Source: Lepidurus packardi
Lineage: Eukaryota; Arthropoda; Branchiopoda; Notostraca; Triopsidae
DNA: 64,000 bases
Assembly (NCBI GenBank): GCA_023053545.1
Contig: JAKZAN010000005.1
Coordinates: forward strand, 7,502,001-7,566,000
Reading direction: 5' to 3'
The notes under the pieces are model-generated. The model saw only the letters and a program-made list of their open reading frames with translations. It had not been told where the DNA came from and ran no database searches. The translations under genes were made by a program, and so were the position numbers. Every line of letters starts with the position of its first letter. The stretch's first letter is position 1. Positions 13,601 through 25,289 of this stretch are shown here, piece after piece.

Positions 13601-13781
13601 TCATTTCTAGGTCAATTCCGGTCATAGGTTTGAATTTAAAAGTAGACTAACTGAATAGGTATAGGTTAGGAATTGATTAGCTTACTGTATCACAATCTGA
13701 TGTAACTAGTGCATTATTGATTCCCGTAAACGCTGCAGAAGCCAGGTGTGGGCAATTACTCTTTTTATTAAATGGACCCAT
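10620..13781 (-). CDS. USP33: Ubiquitin carboxyl-terminal hydrolase 20/33-type deubiquitinase
   Basis: A cysteine protease that removes ubiquitin; vertebrate USP20/USP33 act on VHL, HIF, receptor and Robo pathways (family knowledge). The start [16 protein letters not shown] at 13781 opens a UBP zinc finger whose Cys/His pattern continues through CLHENC, VLCGE and [11 protein letters not shown]. The catalytic domain begins with [14 protein letters not shown] (Cys box, about 13190), then [20 protein letters not shown]. An acidic insert follows, then [25 protein letters not shown] and the His box [10 protein letters not shown] with WYEFDD. Two DUSP modules follow ([32 protein letters not shown]). 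The last exon ends SLYGGGPEV-like ([12 protein letters not shown]), stop at 10620. All domains are present in order. USP20 and USP33 cannot be told apart because invertebrates carry a single co-orthologue. Confidence 0.93.
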
Positions 13782-14389
13782 GTATGCAAGATTAGTCCAT
13801 TCTCCGCTCACAAGACTTTGTCACATCATAACTCCCCAGTCGACCAAAGACTATAAACAAAAGTTAGTATGAAGTAAATGTTGCCAAGGTGATTTTGGAA
13901 CGTGTTTGCTACACGCCACCGCTATTCATTAAGATTAGCATGGGCTAGGAATGTCGGATAATATTTTAAAAAATAATATTACGCGAAGATATTCAAAATA
14001 TAAAGGAAAAACTATGGGTTTACCATGTAGAATGTACCTTAGGTATTTCAATACACACTGTAATACGGATTAACATGTACGTCCTACTGTACCGGTAATC
14101 TTACGCTCGAGTACAGTACGTCCTTGCTTTGTAAAACCTTCCTCAAAAAATCTCATCAGTTAGTTGTGAAGAATTATTTTATATTTGTAGCTCGTAGTAC
14201 ATATAAATATTTTTTTTTCTCAATATATCACGTTGTTCGTCACAGCCTGTTTCCTAGTGTTGCTTAGGCTCCCTTTTGTCCCAGGAGCCGTCTTTAGGAA
14301 TCACGGTGTCATTTCCACGTCTAAAAAGTAAACGAAATTAAGGTTTCATTGCTAGCCTCCTTTTTGAAAGCAAAATCTCAATTATCTTT
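13782..14389. other. Intergenic upstream of the USP20/33 gene
   Basis: Expected to contain the USP20/33 promoter and 5' UTR. AT-rich; no recognisable coding exon. Confidence 0.4.
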
Positions 14390-14707
14390 CAGATAAGTTT
14401 TTTCTACACAATTGGTTCTGCTGATTATACCAAACATCATATGACTCTGAACGCTAGATCAAACAAGAAAGAAAGCGTACTTAAGCACCGAAGTCGCACT
14501 CTTCTAATTTGGCGGTTAAAAGTCCCAATACGTGCTAGTCCGAGATACTCTGGGACACCGCTATTTGGCGTACCATTATGTGTCTGGAAAATTAAAAATG
14601 AAGTGTTAATTAATTTTGTTAATAATTTTCTAAGGGCAAATTTTTGATCGTATATCAGATAAGTTTTTTCTACACAATTGTTCTGCTGATTATACTAAAC
14701 ATCATGT
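14390..14707 (+). repeat. Spaced direct repeat (about 52 bp, copies 266 bp apart)
   Basis: CAGATAAGTTTTTTCTACAC at 14390 is followed by AATT, TTCTGCTGATTATAC and AAACATCAT. The same string recurs from 14656 with only a few differences. About 213 bp of unrelated sequence lies between the copies. The arrangement could be remnant terminal repeats of a short element or dispersed repeat copies. Confidence 0.7.
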
Positions 14708-15251
14708 AACAAAAAAGTACTGAAGTAGGAAAATAAACTTTACCGTTTGGTTCAAGCTTCCTGCCAGTCTAGGTGTTCGTCACAGGTCACGCTGAAATCA
14801 TCTCATCATTTTGAGGACGTTTTATAAATCATTACAATACCTACACAAAATATAAAGCATGAATACGCCCGTTAGTCGGAAGTCTAGTCGGAAGAGTAAT
14901 AATCTTCAACGTACCATTGAGTTTATCATGGGCGGCAAAATATTCTTTCGATTGTTTGCGTAGTCATGGCTTTACCGTGGAAGCGATTACATTTCTGCTG
15001 TCTACTTGGATATTCCATTAACGACCTATTTTTAAACCAAGACTTTATACATAAAATACCACCGAACATGGAGAATTGCGTTCCATAATTAAACAATACA
15101 ACGGAGAACAAAGAAACGAGATTTTTTAGTTAATTCTAACTAATTCCTAGTTTTAACATTTAAGATTGTACAAATTACACATTACAGAAGCAATTTACAG
15201 TACAATTAGAACTAACTTTAATCGCAGAAACTTATAATAATAAGAATTGTC
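14708..15251. other. Non-coding interval
   Basis: AT-rich sequence without recognisable exons or RNA genes. Confidence 0.4.
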
Positions 15252-15314
15252 TGCTTGCTTTGTAGCTTAATAACACCATTAGACTAATTGTGTTATTAAG
15301 CTACAAAGCAAGCA
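15252..15314. repeat. 63-nt hairpin with perfect 25-bp stem
   Basis: The arm 15252-15276 (starting TGCTTGCTTTGTAGC) is the exact reverse complement of 15290-15314. The 13-nt spacer itself contains ATTAG-A-CTAAT, so after one C/T mismatch the pairing continues nearly to the centre. RNA from either strand would form a near-continuous stem. No coding potential. Possible origins are a foldback mini-element or a hairpin RNA. Confidence 0.9.
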
Positions 15315-16752
15315 AACACTTGTATTCCATATTCCCATAGCATTCATGATTCGAAAAAACCACGCGGCCGGAAGTGACCATTTCAGCAAGCAAACGCCAC
15401 TTAGGCAAACAACCCGCAATCGACTAAGTTGGTAAGTTTACACAACTTTTCCGCTTCGTGAGCAAGCAAAACAAGTAAATAAAACGCGTAGACGTTATAA
15501 TATCTAACGATTTACTCCTAATACTGAAATTTACCTTATAAATGAAGCCACGAGGCTGGCACTACTAAACGCTCCGACTGAACGTGCAACAGCAAGGAAA
15601 TGACCGTTAACAGTTACGTTACAGGAAAGCCCAGTCTAGGCTAGGCTGGGAGAAAAAATAGGCTTCAAAGCAGTTGCAACCGCCATCTCGGGGCGTAAAT
15701 CCTGATAATATTTTTAAAAGCGCGCTTTTTCCAAAAATTACGAAGGTTTTACTTTTACGGTCCCAAATGACCGTATTGATACTGATCCTATAGAGTATCT
15801 GATTTTGCCGTAGCCATATATTGCCCTGTAGTACCCTACATGTTAGGCTTGAAATACATTCATGAGGAGTCCAATTGAAAAGCGTAAAAAACACACAAGT
15901 ATTTACGGTTTAAATAATCTGCTGTACTAGAGACTAAATACATATTGCTCAGTTAATACAAATCTATAACAAGATATTATGCGTCAACACTATAGAGGTT
16001 ACTTGATCCATTATTATGGTTGAATTCAATGTTTTCCCACAATTAAAATATTAAGAGCATTATTGCTGCGTTCATATCATAAGAAAATCCTGGACGAGGT
16101 TGATTCATTTTACAAAACTAAAATCCAACGAAAGTATAAGTTACAAAGCCTAATAAGACGCAGTTAAAAAGGCAGTCTTACACAATATACGCAATGCACT
16201 CGTACGGTTTAGAGAAGAGAAACATCTGTAAAATCCACAACAATCAACACAGAATTTGTCCTAGAGAAAAGGCCAAAGTAGATGGGGACGGAATGATTCA
16301 ATCACAAGCAAAAATACTAAAGGCCGATTCCAAGAATTACTGTCTTCAATGCCACAACTTTTGACTCATAGCTCCAAAGACTAACTAACCGTTAATTAAT
16401 CGAGTTCCAAGCACACAATCCTGGCTAGCGGAAAGGTGCATCCGCAGCTACAGGTTGAAGGTTCCCCATGCACGAGCAAAAATTACTCGCCACTGCAAAG
16501 CACAACAGAATAGGCTAGGTATAAAAGTATCACTCAAAAGAATTCATTAGCTTGGTGTTAACTAAAACTACGAAACCAAAGAAAAGTCAATTCCGTTTTA
16601 ACAACCACAAAATCTTTTCTTCTCTTCTTTTTTCTTTCTAAATAGTAAAAAATAAAAGAAGTTCGAAGTGAGAAAGACTCTAAAGACCCAATAACCAAGT
16701 GCAATGAATTGCGAAAACAAAAGGTGTGGGATAACGGAAGCGAGTTTAGATG
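15315..16752. other. Intergenic, 3' side of the TMEM268-like gene
   Basis: No recognised exon. A TATA-like TATAAAAG occurs at 16520 on the plus strand, but no signal-peptide or other start follows it closely. The right end probably includes the 3' UTR of the TMEM268-like gene. Confidence 0.4.
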
Positions 16753-18837
16753 TTAGTCGAAACCGAAACTTGGTAAATTGCAGCAATTTCGAGGTGTGCA
16801 CTTGCCTCCTTGTGCTTTGTAGTATAAGTGTTCCTCGATAAACTGGCAAAGGCAACGAGCTGTCGCACAATGACGAGGGGGCGGCGGAGGTAAAGCTGCC
16901 ACACCACCTACCCCAGCAGGCGCACTTGTTTGTCCCAAATCCAAATTATGGCGTACCAATTCGCGGGCCCAGCGTTGTGAATAGCGAAGAAGGAGCATGC
17001 GAGCGCGCTCCTACACGAGGAAGGCCACCAAAAAAGCCACACCGGAAAACATATCAAACGATTAAAACACCAGTGATAGATACCAAAGGGGTCAATATCA
17101 AACATGCATGTGGTGTTAAAGTAAAACAGCCTAGCCCCGATTTCAAAATTATGTTAACATGATACAATGCGGAAAAAATGTGTCTCTCTTCGCTTTAATC
17201 TGCATCCGAACAAAACGCGCTCAAAGATGGGCAACAATTGCGAGGATCGGTCCGGGGTTTGTTCCTCAAGTATTCTTCGATGTACTGGCAAGGACATAAT
17301 GCTTGTCTCAGATGTCGCGGACGTGGAGGATTGCCTAAACCGCCACTTTCATCCACACACCAATCCAAACGATGACGGAGGTAGTCTTTGGCCCATCTTT
17401 GAGCATACCGGCAGAGTAAACTTTCCGAACGAGTCTGGTTTACGAACCAGGATAGTTAAGAATTAAAACGCAGAGTTAAGATGTAAGGGCTGAAACGATG
17501 GTAAGAAAAGCTAAGAAACTGAAAAAGGGTACCTGTTTTCGAGAGACTCGTGTGTTACTACTGCCAGTAATGACAATATCGCCGTCTTCAATATCCATTC
17601 TGTCCTTAAATTGCTGCCGTTTCCTGCGCTCTTCAGTCGTTTCTTCCGTGCCTAAGCGTCGACCAGCTGCCTCTTCGGTTTCAATAATTTCTTGTAACTT
17701 TTTCTATCCAGACATTGACAACATGTAAAGATTCAGCAGTTTTTAAATAGAAGTTCCAAACTTACGATACATTCTGTGGAATCGAGGTAGATAAAGCAGA
17801 GGTTTACTTTATGGCAAGAAATTTTGCCTCGATTGTCCAAACCCAAAATAATTTTATGGCGAATCAACGACTGATTGGCTTTACTAATAGCTTTTTCGAG
17901 ATGGTGATTCATCTAAGATCAAATTGTGAAAGCTTCCCGAAGTTTGAACCCAATTTTACCTTCGTTTTCAGCCACATGCATACAAAGATGGCTCCGCCGT
18001 TGATTATAAGCCAAACCACGCCACAGCCAAATAACGTCAGGCCTTTGGCCCCAGAAAATAAGAGTCCCAATAAAATAAGAAAGGAAGCGCACAACCAAGC
18101 GATTAAAAGACGTTTATAGCACATGTTATAAACTGTAAAACGGGCGTCGTGGACCAAAGTTTCCATAACTTGGACATAATCTTCCACAGTTAACTGAAAG
18201 AATTGCTTTAAATACATGAGAAATGCGCAAGTTTTATTATGTTACGGTAAGGCCATGGGCCATAAGCTCTTCTGGCACTAATTCAGGACGGAATTCAGCA
18301 GGCGTAACCCAGGGCCACTTCATATTCACAGGCAGTATGGAGACTACGACGTCGCCATTAGCTAGTAGATACAGAAGTTAGATAAACAAGCCAGAGGATA
18401 TGATTTTTTCCTTATTCGCAGTTACCAAAGCCTTGTCGAATAGCACCATCCACATTTACTGTAACTTGTGACGGCCCATGGGCTTCGGATAGGTCAACAT
18501 TTCTTAAATTAGCCGCTACGGATGAGCCATAGATCTCCCCGTTAGGTGAAACTACCGCTTTTCGTTGGGCAGCAACTGCGTTCTTTGGCTTCACTGGGGT
18601 ATATTGTGAAGAAGCTACGGGCTGGGAGGCTGCAGGTGCAGTTGGGGAAGGGACATGTTGCTGTCGAGCTTTATTGACGGAAACTTCCACAGTTTCAGCG
18701 TCAATCACAGCTCCGTTATACGTTCCATTTTCTTGCTCATTGGCATTTTTCGATTGATTTGCTTTTCCTTCTTCAAACTGAACCCAGGTTTTGGGCGGTG
18801 GACTCGATGACCTGGGGACGACCTTGTCCGTACTCAT
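16753..18837 (-). CDS. TMEM268: TMEM268-like membrane protein (DUF4481), alternative last exons
   Basis: A two-pass membrane protein of the TMEM268/C9orf91 family; function is poorly known. The start MSTDKVVPRSSSPPPK at 18837 opens a disordered, Pro/Ser-rich N-terminus. The next exon carries VSILPVNMKWPWVTPAEF (about 18260-18350). Then come FFQLTVEDYVQVMETL and two hydrophobic spans (LLIAWLCASFLILLGLLF and FGCGVVWLIINGGAIFVCMW, 17990-18120). Exon 17770-17900 reads AISKANQSLIRHKIILGLDN, the most TMEM268-like stretch. A charged exon (17540-17705) leads to either of two homologous terminal exons: 17195-17434 (CRYAQRWAKDYLRHRLDW to PRNCCPSLSAFCSDAD) or 16753-17010 (RYSQRWARELVRHNLDLG to RNCCNLPSFGFD). 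Both have AG acceptors in the same phase and their own stop. Family call is from remembered sequence. Confidence 0.75.
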
Positions 18838-19178
18838 TTTTGTACAGTTCGTAACCCTCTTTAAGTTCAGTTTACCACACCTAATCCAGCGATATTGATT
18901 TTGTGCGTTAGAGTAAAATTAGCTATACCTGTTTGAAAGCGCACTGCAGCGCGGAATCCGGAGTCTAACACTAAAAAAATACTAACGCTCTACGACAAAA
19001 ACACTCCCGACCTGGTTCAGGTTCGCGTTCGGTTTCAGGGCGACTGTTAAAAAATAGAGAGCGAACCAATCCAAAAGTCACGTGGGGCAAGAGTAGGCGG
19101 CACATGGAATAAGCCCTGCAGCCGCATATAAACGACAAAACACTAGACACGGGATAAAAAGATAACCTACTTTTAACC
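18838..19178. promoter_or_regulatory. Shared promoter interval, TMEM268-like / FAM136A
   Basis: The two start codons diverge across 341 bp, so both 5' UTRs and promoters must fit here unless upstream non-coding exons exist. I see no clear TATA box for either gene, as expected for housekeeping bidirectional promoters. Confidence 0.6.
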
Positions 19179-19751
19179 ATGGCGGAAGAAGCTCAAACTC
19201 GTGTTCAAGGCGCGATTAGTAAAGTAGTGAATGATGTAGATCTTTTTGCTTTAAGAAAAATGCAAGTGAGTTACGCTCGTGTCATTTCAAGACGGTAAAA
19301 TCCCTCATTTGCATACCTAACGGGTTTTTCTTTTCTCCTTCTTAGCAAGCAATGCATATGTGTGCCGCCAAATGCTGTGATAATACATCGGCTTCTATCG
19401 ATGACGTACACAGGTGTGTCGATCACTGCTCGATTCCCCTTACCCAGGCCCAGAATTACGTGCAAAATGAACTGGGACAGTTCCAAGAGCGTTTACAACG
19501 GGGGATACTCACATGCCAAGACAGAATAAAGCAGAAGCTGAGCCCTAATACTACGGAAGCTGAGGTTAGTTTCAGAGTGTTAAGGTTCTTCTGCTTTACT
19601 AAGGGAAAAATTATGCGATTAAATGTAGGTTGCGAGGTATAGAGGCGAATTTGAAGCCTGTGCAATTGAATGCGTGAACAAACATGTCGATCAGCTACCG
19701 AGCCTCTTAACCAAGATGAAAGACGTGTTAAGTAAAGGTGCATTTAAGTAA
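19179..19751 (+). CDS. FAM136A: FAM136A mitochondrial intermembrane-space protein
   Basis: A small conserved protein of the mitochondrial intermembrane space with paired cysteines (family knowledge). Exon 1 (19179-19265) encodes MAEEAQTRVQGAISKVVND and ends before GTGAGT. Exon 2 (19346-19564) encodes MHMCAAKCCDN, HRCVDHCSIPLTQAQNYV and FQERLQRGILTCQDRIKQ. Exon 3 starts at 19629 with VARYRGEFEACAIECVNKHV and ends LLTKMKDVLSKGAFK with stop 19749-19751. All junctions are phase 0. The Cys spacing matches the vertebrate protein, and the length of about 136 residues is standard. Its 3' end faces the LDLa gene across only 272 bp. Confidence 0.93.
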
Positions 19752-20023
19752 CTTAATCCCTGTCTCCTTTTGTAACCACCCACGGTTTTATAGTATTGCC
19801 TTATACATTTTTCTAGAAGGAAATTAGCTGTAAGACTGGTCGAAGTTTGTGAGATTACGATGTACAATAGACTGAACTCTCGACACTTTCACATAGTCGT
19901 TTTTGTATTTTTATGTACACTTTATCTATATCATCTGCGCTGCGCCGTACGACTAGGTTACACCTCCCAATCCCCAGGGAAGTTGGCCGACGTTTGGGAA
20001 TTTTAATTATTTAACCAGGTTTT

Positions 20024-23000
20024 TCATTTTGGAGGCACAGTTTTGGCGTTTGGAGAGTAAAGTAGAGTAGCGACTGGATTCCAAAGCAGGCCACTGTTAG
20101 AGGCCACAGTGCAGTTGTGTTCATCTGAATAGTCACCGCATTCGTTCAGTCCATTGCAGTTGCAAAGTCTAGGCACGCAGTCCCCGTTTGCGCACTGAAA
20201 CTCGTCACCTTCGCATTCTAAACACAAAATCTTGATCTTAGTCACTAAACGGAACATTACGATATTACCAGTTGGGTTATCTAAAAAGGCAGCGGATAAC
20301 TTGGCTCTCACACTACAATTCGATTCATCCGAAGCGTCCCCACACGTGTCGAAACCATCGCAAAGTGTGTGTAATTTGACACATCTTCCATTCCTTTGTA
20401 AACAAATTTATAGGTATCTCCATAACCAATGAGCTGTTTTACGCTTACTTGCATCTCCATTCATGCGCGTTGCAAGTACCGCCGCATCCTGCTGGCTCGT
20501 CTGTGCCATCTTGACAATCGACGTACCCATCGCAGAAACGTGACTGGGATACACATTGGCCACTAGTGCACGTAAAAAGACCCGGAGTACACACTGACAT
20601 AATTTTTAAGAAATTGGGTTCAAATGTAACAATTTGACCTCACTTTTGGTGCAATTCTGTTCATCAGAGGCATCCCAACACTCAACTCGTCCGTTACAAC
20701 GCTTACTTATGGGAAGACATGACGTATTGTTCCCACATCGCAAAGAACCTGGTTCGCAAGCTAGAAGCAAAATGCTAGTTAGTAAAACCAGAACCTTATC
20801 CAAAACATAAGGATAAAATATATCTTACAACAATCCAGTTCGTCACTATGATCAAAACAATTAAACTGTCCGTCACAGCGGAAAGCTAGAGGTATGCAAA
20901 GTCCGTTGCGGCACTGCCATTCTTCTCTCAAACATGTAGAATCGTCTTCGCACCTGGATTGAATTCCATTTAAATAGTGGCAGATTCGTGGCTTTCTTTT
21001 ATTACTTGAAGGCATGCATGCCTAATCGAAGACAAATGTCCACGTTTATACGGCACAGACCACCACATCCGGTAGGGTCTTGGATGTCACGTACGGTTTT
21101 ACAAGTAGGGGTATCCTCGTGGTGTAGCGCCACGCAAACTTGATTAGCAAGGCAGGCTCCGCATACATCCAGTGATTCTAGTATATATGCAGCCAGTTTA
21201 CTAGCTATTCACAAAATCGACAATTTGACTTATCACTTTTCATAGCTTTTAACAGACCTGTAGTAAGTCCTGGATCCATCCGCGAACTTGCTGTTGGGGC
21301 TTTGGTCGTTTTCACTCCGCTAAACGTAATACGGGGCCGCGAAGTGGGTTTACGACAAGGTGGGCAATCTGAAACTTGCGTGTCGCTCGTTTCCTCCGCG
21401 GCTGATGAAGTTTGCTGGGCACGCATTAAACACGCCGTCCCGTCCACCTCTGCATTTGCCTGTGCTGTGGACGTTGATAATGATGATGAGAGCTTCGCAT
21501 CAGCCAAAAGTAATAAACAAGTTCGTCGACGATTTTGAGTGGCATTAGGTTGGCAAGGCCACGGACAAGAAGACCAAGATGACCACGGTCCCCAGTTTAC
21601 TAAACGTAAAAATTCCAAAATCAAATCAAAATGAAAGAAACGTTTTCCGCATTTTTATTAGTCGACGAAATGCTAATCGAATCGATATTATTAAAGAATA
21701 TACCTGTTAAAGAAGTTGGTCCGACATCATATTCTCGACTCGTCATTATATAATCTACATTGGAGCCCGCTTCTGAAAAAAGGGAAAAAAGAAATCAATT
21801 AAACAAATTAAAATTAACAGCTCAAACAAGCATTTTTTTCGTATTACCGGCGAACATAATTGACGTCAAATCAATAGCGAACGGTCCCAACCATTTATGA
21901 GCTCCTTCATGCCTCAAACTTCCTAGAAAAGCTAGCCCCATCTTTTCGGCACCGAGTGGATCGGGATAATTAAGGATTCCTTTGAAGTAAATTCTCAAAT
22001 TCCGGCCATTCTCATCATGCCCCATGCTCAACAATTTCGTATGATTATACAGACCAGAAAGCAGTGCACTCGTTTGGAAAACTACGTCCAACTGTACAAT
22101 AAAAGAAAGGGAGTTTTTAACCTCTATACTGAAGGCATGTAAGCAAAAAGAATTACCCTGTCTGCTAGTAATCGTGTAAAAGTTAGGTACTGCGGTGAGG
22201 AAGTATTCCGGAAATCTTCAATGTAAGATCGATTAACGATCCTAAACTCTCCCATGACTGCATCTTGTATCGATACCGGATTAGTGGTGAATCCGAGCAA
22301 TCCATTTATCCCGTTACCTACTGGAAAAATAGAAAAGCGCAAAAAATTGTAAATATGAATGACTTTGGTTTCGGCGTTTCAGGTCGCGCAATACGTGTCT
22401 GAAAGCCACAAATGAAAGAGCATTTTGATGAAAGTGTTATCGTTCGGTAGCACTCGCGTTCCCATGGTTACTTGAGTTCGTCAAATCTGCTAGATCGAAC
22501 ACAAGCGCCACACTACTTTTACTAATACCTTTTCGAAAGCTCAATCGTCCTCTGAATGTGTTATAATGAACTGACAACAATAAGGATTGTCCTTCGGAAT
22601 TGATCGATTCAACATTCCATACCTTGGATGTATAGCTAATTAAGCATGCAAGCTTTTACCTGTAAGAAATAACACTAGTGTCCCGAATCCTATCAGGAGA
22701 CAGGCAGTCAAGCCTAACAAGGCCCATAGCTTTCTTTTGGAGCAACCTCGCTTGCTTTTTTCACGGTCAGCACGATGAGGTAAGAACCGTAGAGTTCCAC
22801 TTCTGGTGCCGGACACTTGTTCCACAAATCCGTAATCACTATTTGCTTTGGTTGTCTCAGCAAATTTCTTCAATGGACTGGTTCGAAAATTGTTAGTTCT
22901 TTGGCTTGCCGTGCTCATAACATTCACATTCTTCTCGGGTGGCAATTGCTGATGGAGATTGTTCGATATCGTGTCAGGGATCGGTGGTAAAGGCCTGAGA

Positions 23001-23431
23001 TTCAGTGGAGCCAGAGCGTAAGAAGGCACAGGCAAGGGCGATATTCGTGATCTATTAATGCTAGACCGCGCTGGAATTGAATCTTCTCCTCGCTGTCGAT
23101 AATTGGCGGAATATCGCATTAAGGGGTTAAGGCATTGTTCAAGGGTCTTGGTGACGGGTAATCTTGGCGAACCATAAGAAGAGGCAAGAGAAGACGTGCC
23201 TGGGACACTGCGGGTTGAAGCTCTTTGGCTTGGTATGGGTTGCCGAAGCAACTCCGTGTTTCTCGCAGCCAGACTCGCATCCATATCGGAACTGGAAGGA
23301 TACGGTGGTGAGGAATCTACATAGATCTGCGTGACGCTAGGCGGAGGGTCCGGAAGCGTTCGATTTCGTTGCCTTTCAACGTCATGGGCGTCTAGAACGT
23401 CACTAATCGAGTACACTTGGGCACGAGCCAT
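20024..23431 (-). CDS. Type II membrane protein with SEA, TSP1 and LDLa domains
   Basis: Exon 1 encodes a long Ser/Pro-rich cytoplasmic tail starting [17 protein letters not shown] (start 23431; an in-frame ATG lies 18 codons upstream at 23485). A basic stop-transfer patch and one transmembrane span ([20 protein letters not shown], about 22660-22720) follow. The ectodomain begins with a SEA-like module ([35 protein letters not shown]). A TSP1 repeat comes next ([16 protein letters not shown], about 21590), then a Cys-rich segment with GCGGLC and at least five LDL-receptor class A repeats, for example [20 protein letters not shown] and [20 protein letters not shown]. The frame ends NAKTVPPK at 20024. 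No serine protease domain follows, unlike corin-type architectures. Likely an extracellular adhesion or endocytic protein; the orthologue is unknown. Confidence 0.82.
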
Positions 23432-25289
23432 ACTACCGTCACTGTTTTCCGTATCGACCTGTATACAGACGGAAGAGACAACCAAAAACTGGAATGAGGG
23501 TTCATCAATCTAAAATAAGTGGAGGAAACACAGCTAGTAATACACATGGCATGCGATGAGACTGCCAATTGTATTCTAAAATAGCAAGCAGCGCAGAACC
23601 CGAAACCGGAAACTTAAAATGACCGGAAACATCTTTCCCCCAATACTCCAACTTCATTACAATTCCCCTATAACACCACACCTGTCCTTTTCCTCACAGT
23701 ATGTAGTGCATGCAGTACCACATAATCCCGGAATTCAATTGTATGGAGATGTCGACATAATACCAGCAAAAACATAACAGACTTTCCGGGTTTTTTATTC
23801 TTTCTTTTTCCCCATTAAATTAAAATTCCTGTCGCAAAGTGGTTTCTAAAAAGATCTATTCACCCAAGTATATGCCATGCATTGCGAAATTCGGGAAGTG
23901 AAACACAAGATATTAATTAGAGTGCTTAGTCCGGGCAGTTTTTTTATACTTACAAAGATAAATAAAACTAACACATTCTATTGTTCTTGGTTCAGAAGAC
24001 TCTGCTCGTAGAAGCAACTTGCTTCACCCAAGGTGAGCAGCCCAGCTCCCTATAATCTCCCACATATGATAATGATAAGCAGATCAAAGGAAAACCCTCA
24101 TGACGTGCTCTGTCATGAATACCTATTTAACCCTGGTTCCCATCAGGATCAACAAGGCTTCTGTTATAATGCAAGATTAAAACATCTATAACATGAAACT
24201 TCGCTTGTGTATAAAAGGGTATATCGCTACCATGCATATACTATAAACACGAACCAAATCAATATGACTTTATACCTATACAAACGGACCACTATTGCAG
24301 CCGTAATCCTTGCAGTCACGTAAATCAATCGAGCATAAGTAACAAAATATAAAGGAGAAAATCTTAGGAGTGATCTTATGTTAATAACTTTTTGCTGTTT
24401 TATCTTCCTGAGAAAACAAGTCCGGGCCTGGTACCCCCCGTCGACTTAGGATTTAAACCGAGTCATGCAGTATAGAGCCCAAAAAGTCGTCGGATTACAT
24501 CTCCAGACAACTTTCGCATTAGCACATAGGCGTTCGCCGTAAATCAGCGACCGTGAAACCACAGCTGTGCTTCTTTACTTTGTTCCCAAGCATATCAAAC
24601 CATGGATCTCAACTCGCCTTCCAAACCAAACTCCCGCTAAGTTACCCGAATTAAAATCGCTTACGTTACTAGGAGTCTTACGGGAAGGATCCATGAATCG
24701 AATTGCAGACCCGCAGCAAAAAGTCAACCTTCACGGTCGACAATGGTAATAATAAAAACAATCCCAAAGTAAAATCGACAGATCGGTTCAAAATATGAAC
24801 TCAATGACGTTTATTCACGACAACAGAGGTTTAACCGTGCTCCACGTGCCAAGGCTGCCGGCTAACTGATGTGTTGGTAGGGTTCTGCACAGTCCACGTC
24901 CATAGTTACGGTGTCCCGCTCCGTACGTTACTCTCCCCCAAGCCATGCCAAACCCAGGTACGGCTAAAGGTAGGTAGATTGGTAGAACCCCACACTACAA
25001 AATAACACTGGCCACGCTTCTCCATTCCCAATAGCTCGGTCCTCATGGCAACTTCCCACTTGGGCGAGGCACCTCTGTCATTCATCATCACCCCTTTTAT
25101 GGAATCGAGAGACAAAAAGGGGTCTGCTGATGAACGCTTAGACACGCTGCTTCCGTTGGGAAAATAAGGAGCAGTTTCTTGCTTTGTATTCGCACTACAC
25201 GCACGATACATACATACGTACACACCCTCTTGTGGGATTAAACTTTACAGATTGGGGAGGGAAGGGGGGAGACAAAAATTGAAAAATTC
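23432..25289. other. Intergenic between YEATS2 and the SEA-TSP1-LDLa gene
   Basis: This 1.86-kb stretch should contain the YEATS2 3' UTR and the promoter of the LDLa gene. A plus-strand TATAAAAG at 24210 precedes a short signal-like frame at 24264 (see findings). A 105-codon minus frame at 24906-25223 has no recognised domain. Nothing else stands out. Confidence 0.4.

Noticed and set aside
16520-16527. TATAAAAG on the plus strand
   Set aside because: No ATG with a convincing leader or exon follows within a typical distance, so I do not call a promoter.
24906-25223. A 105-codon minus-strand frame downstream of YEATS2
   Set aside because: No domain and no splice link to YEATS2. It most likely lies in the 3' UTR or intergenic DNA.
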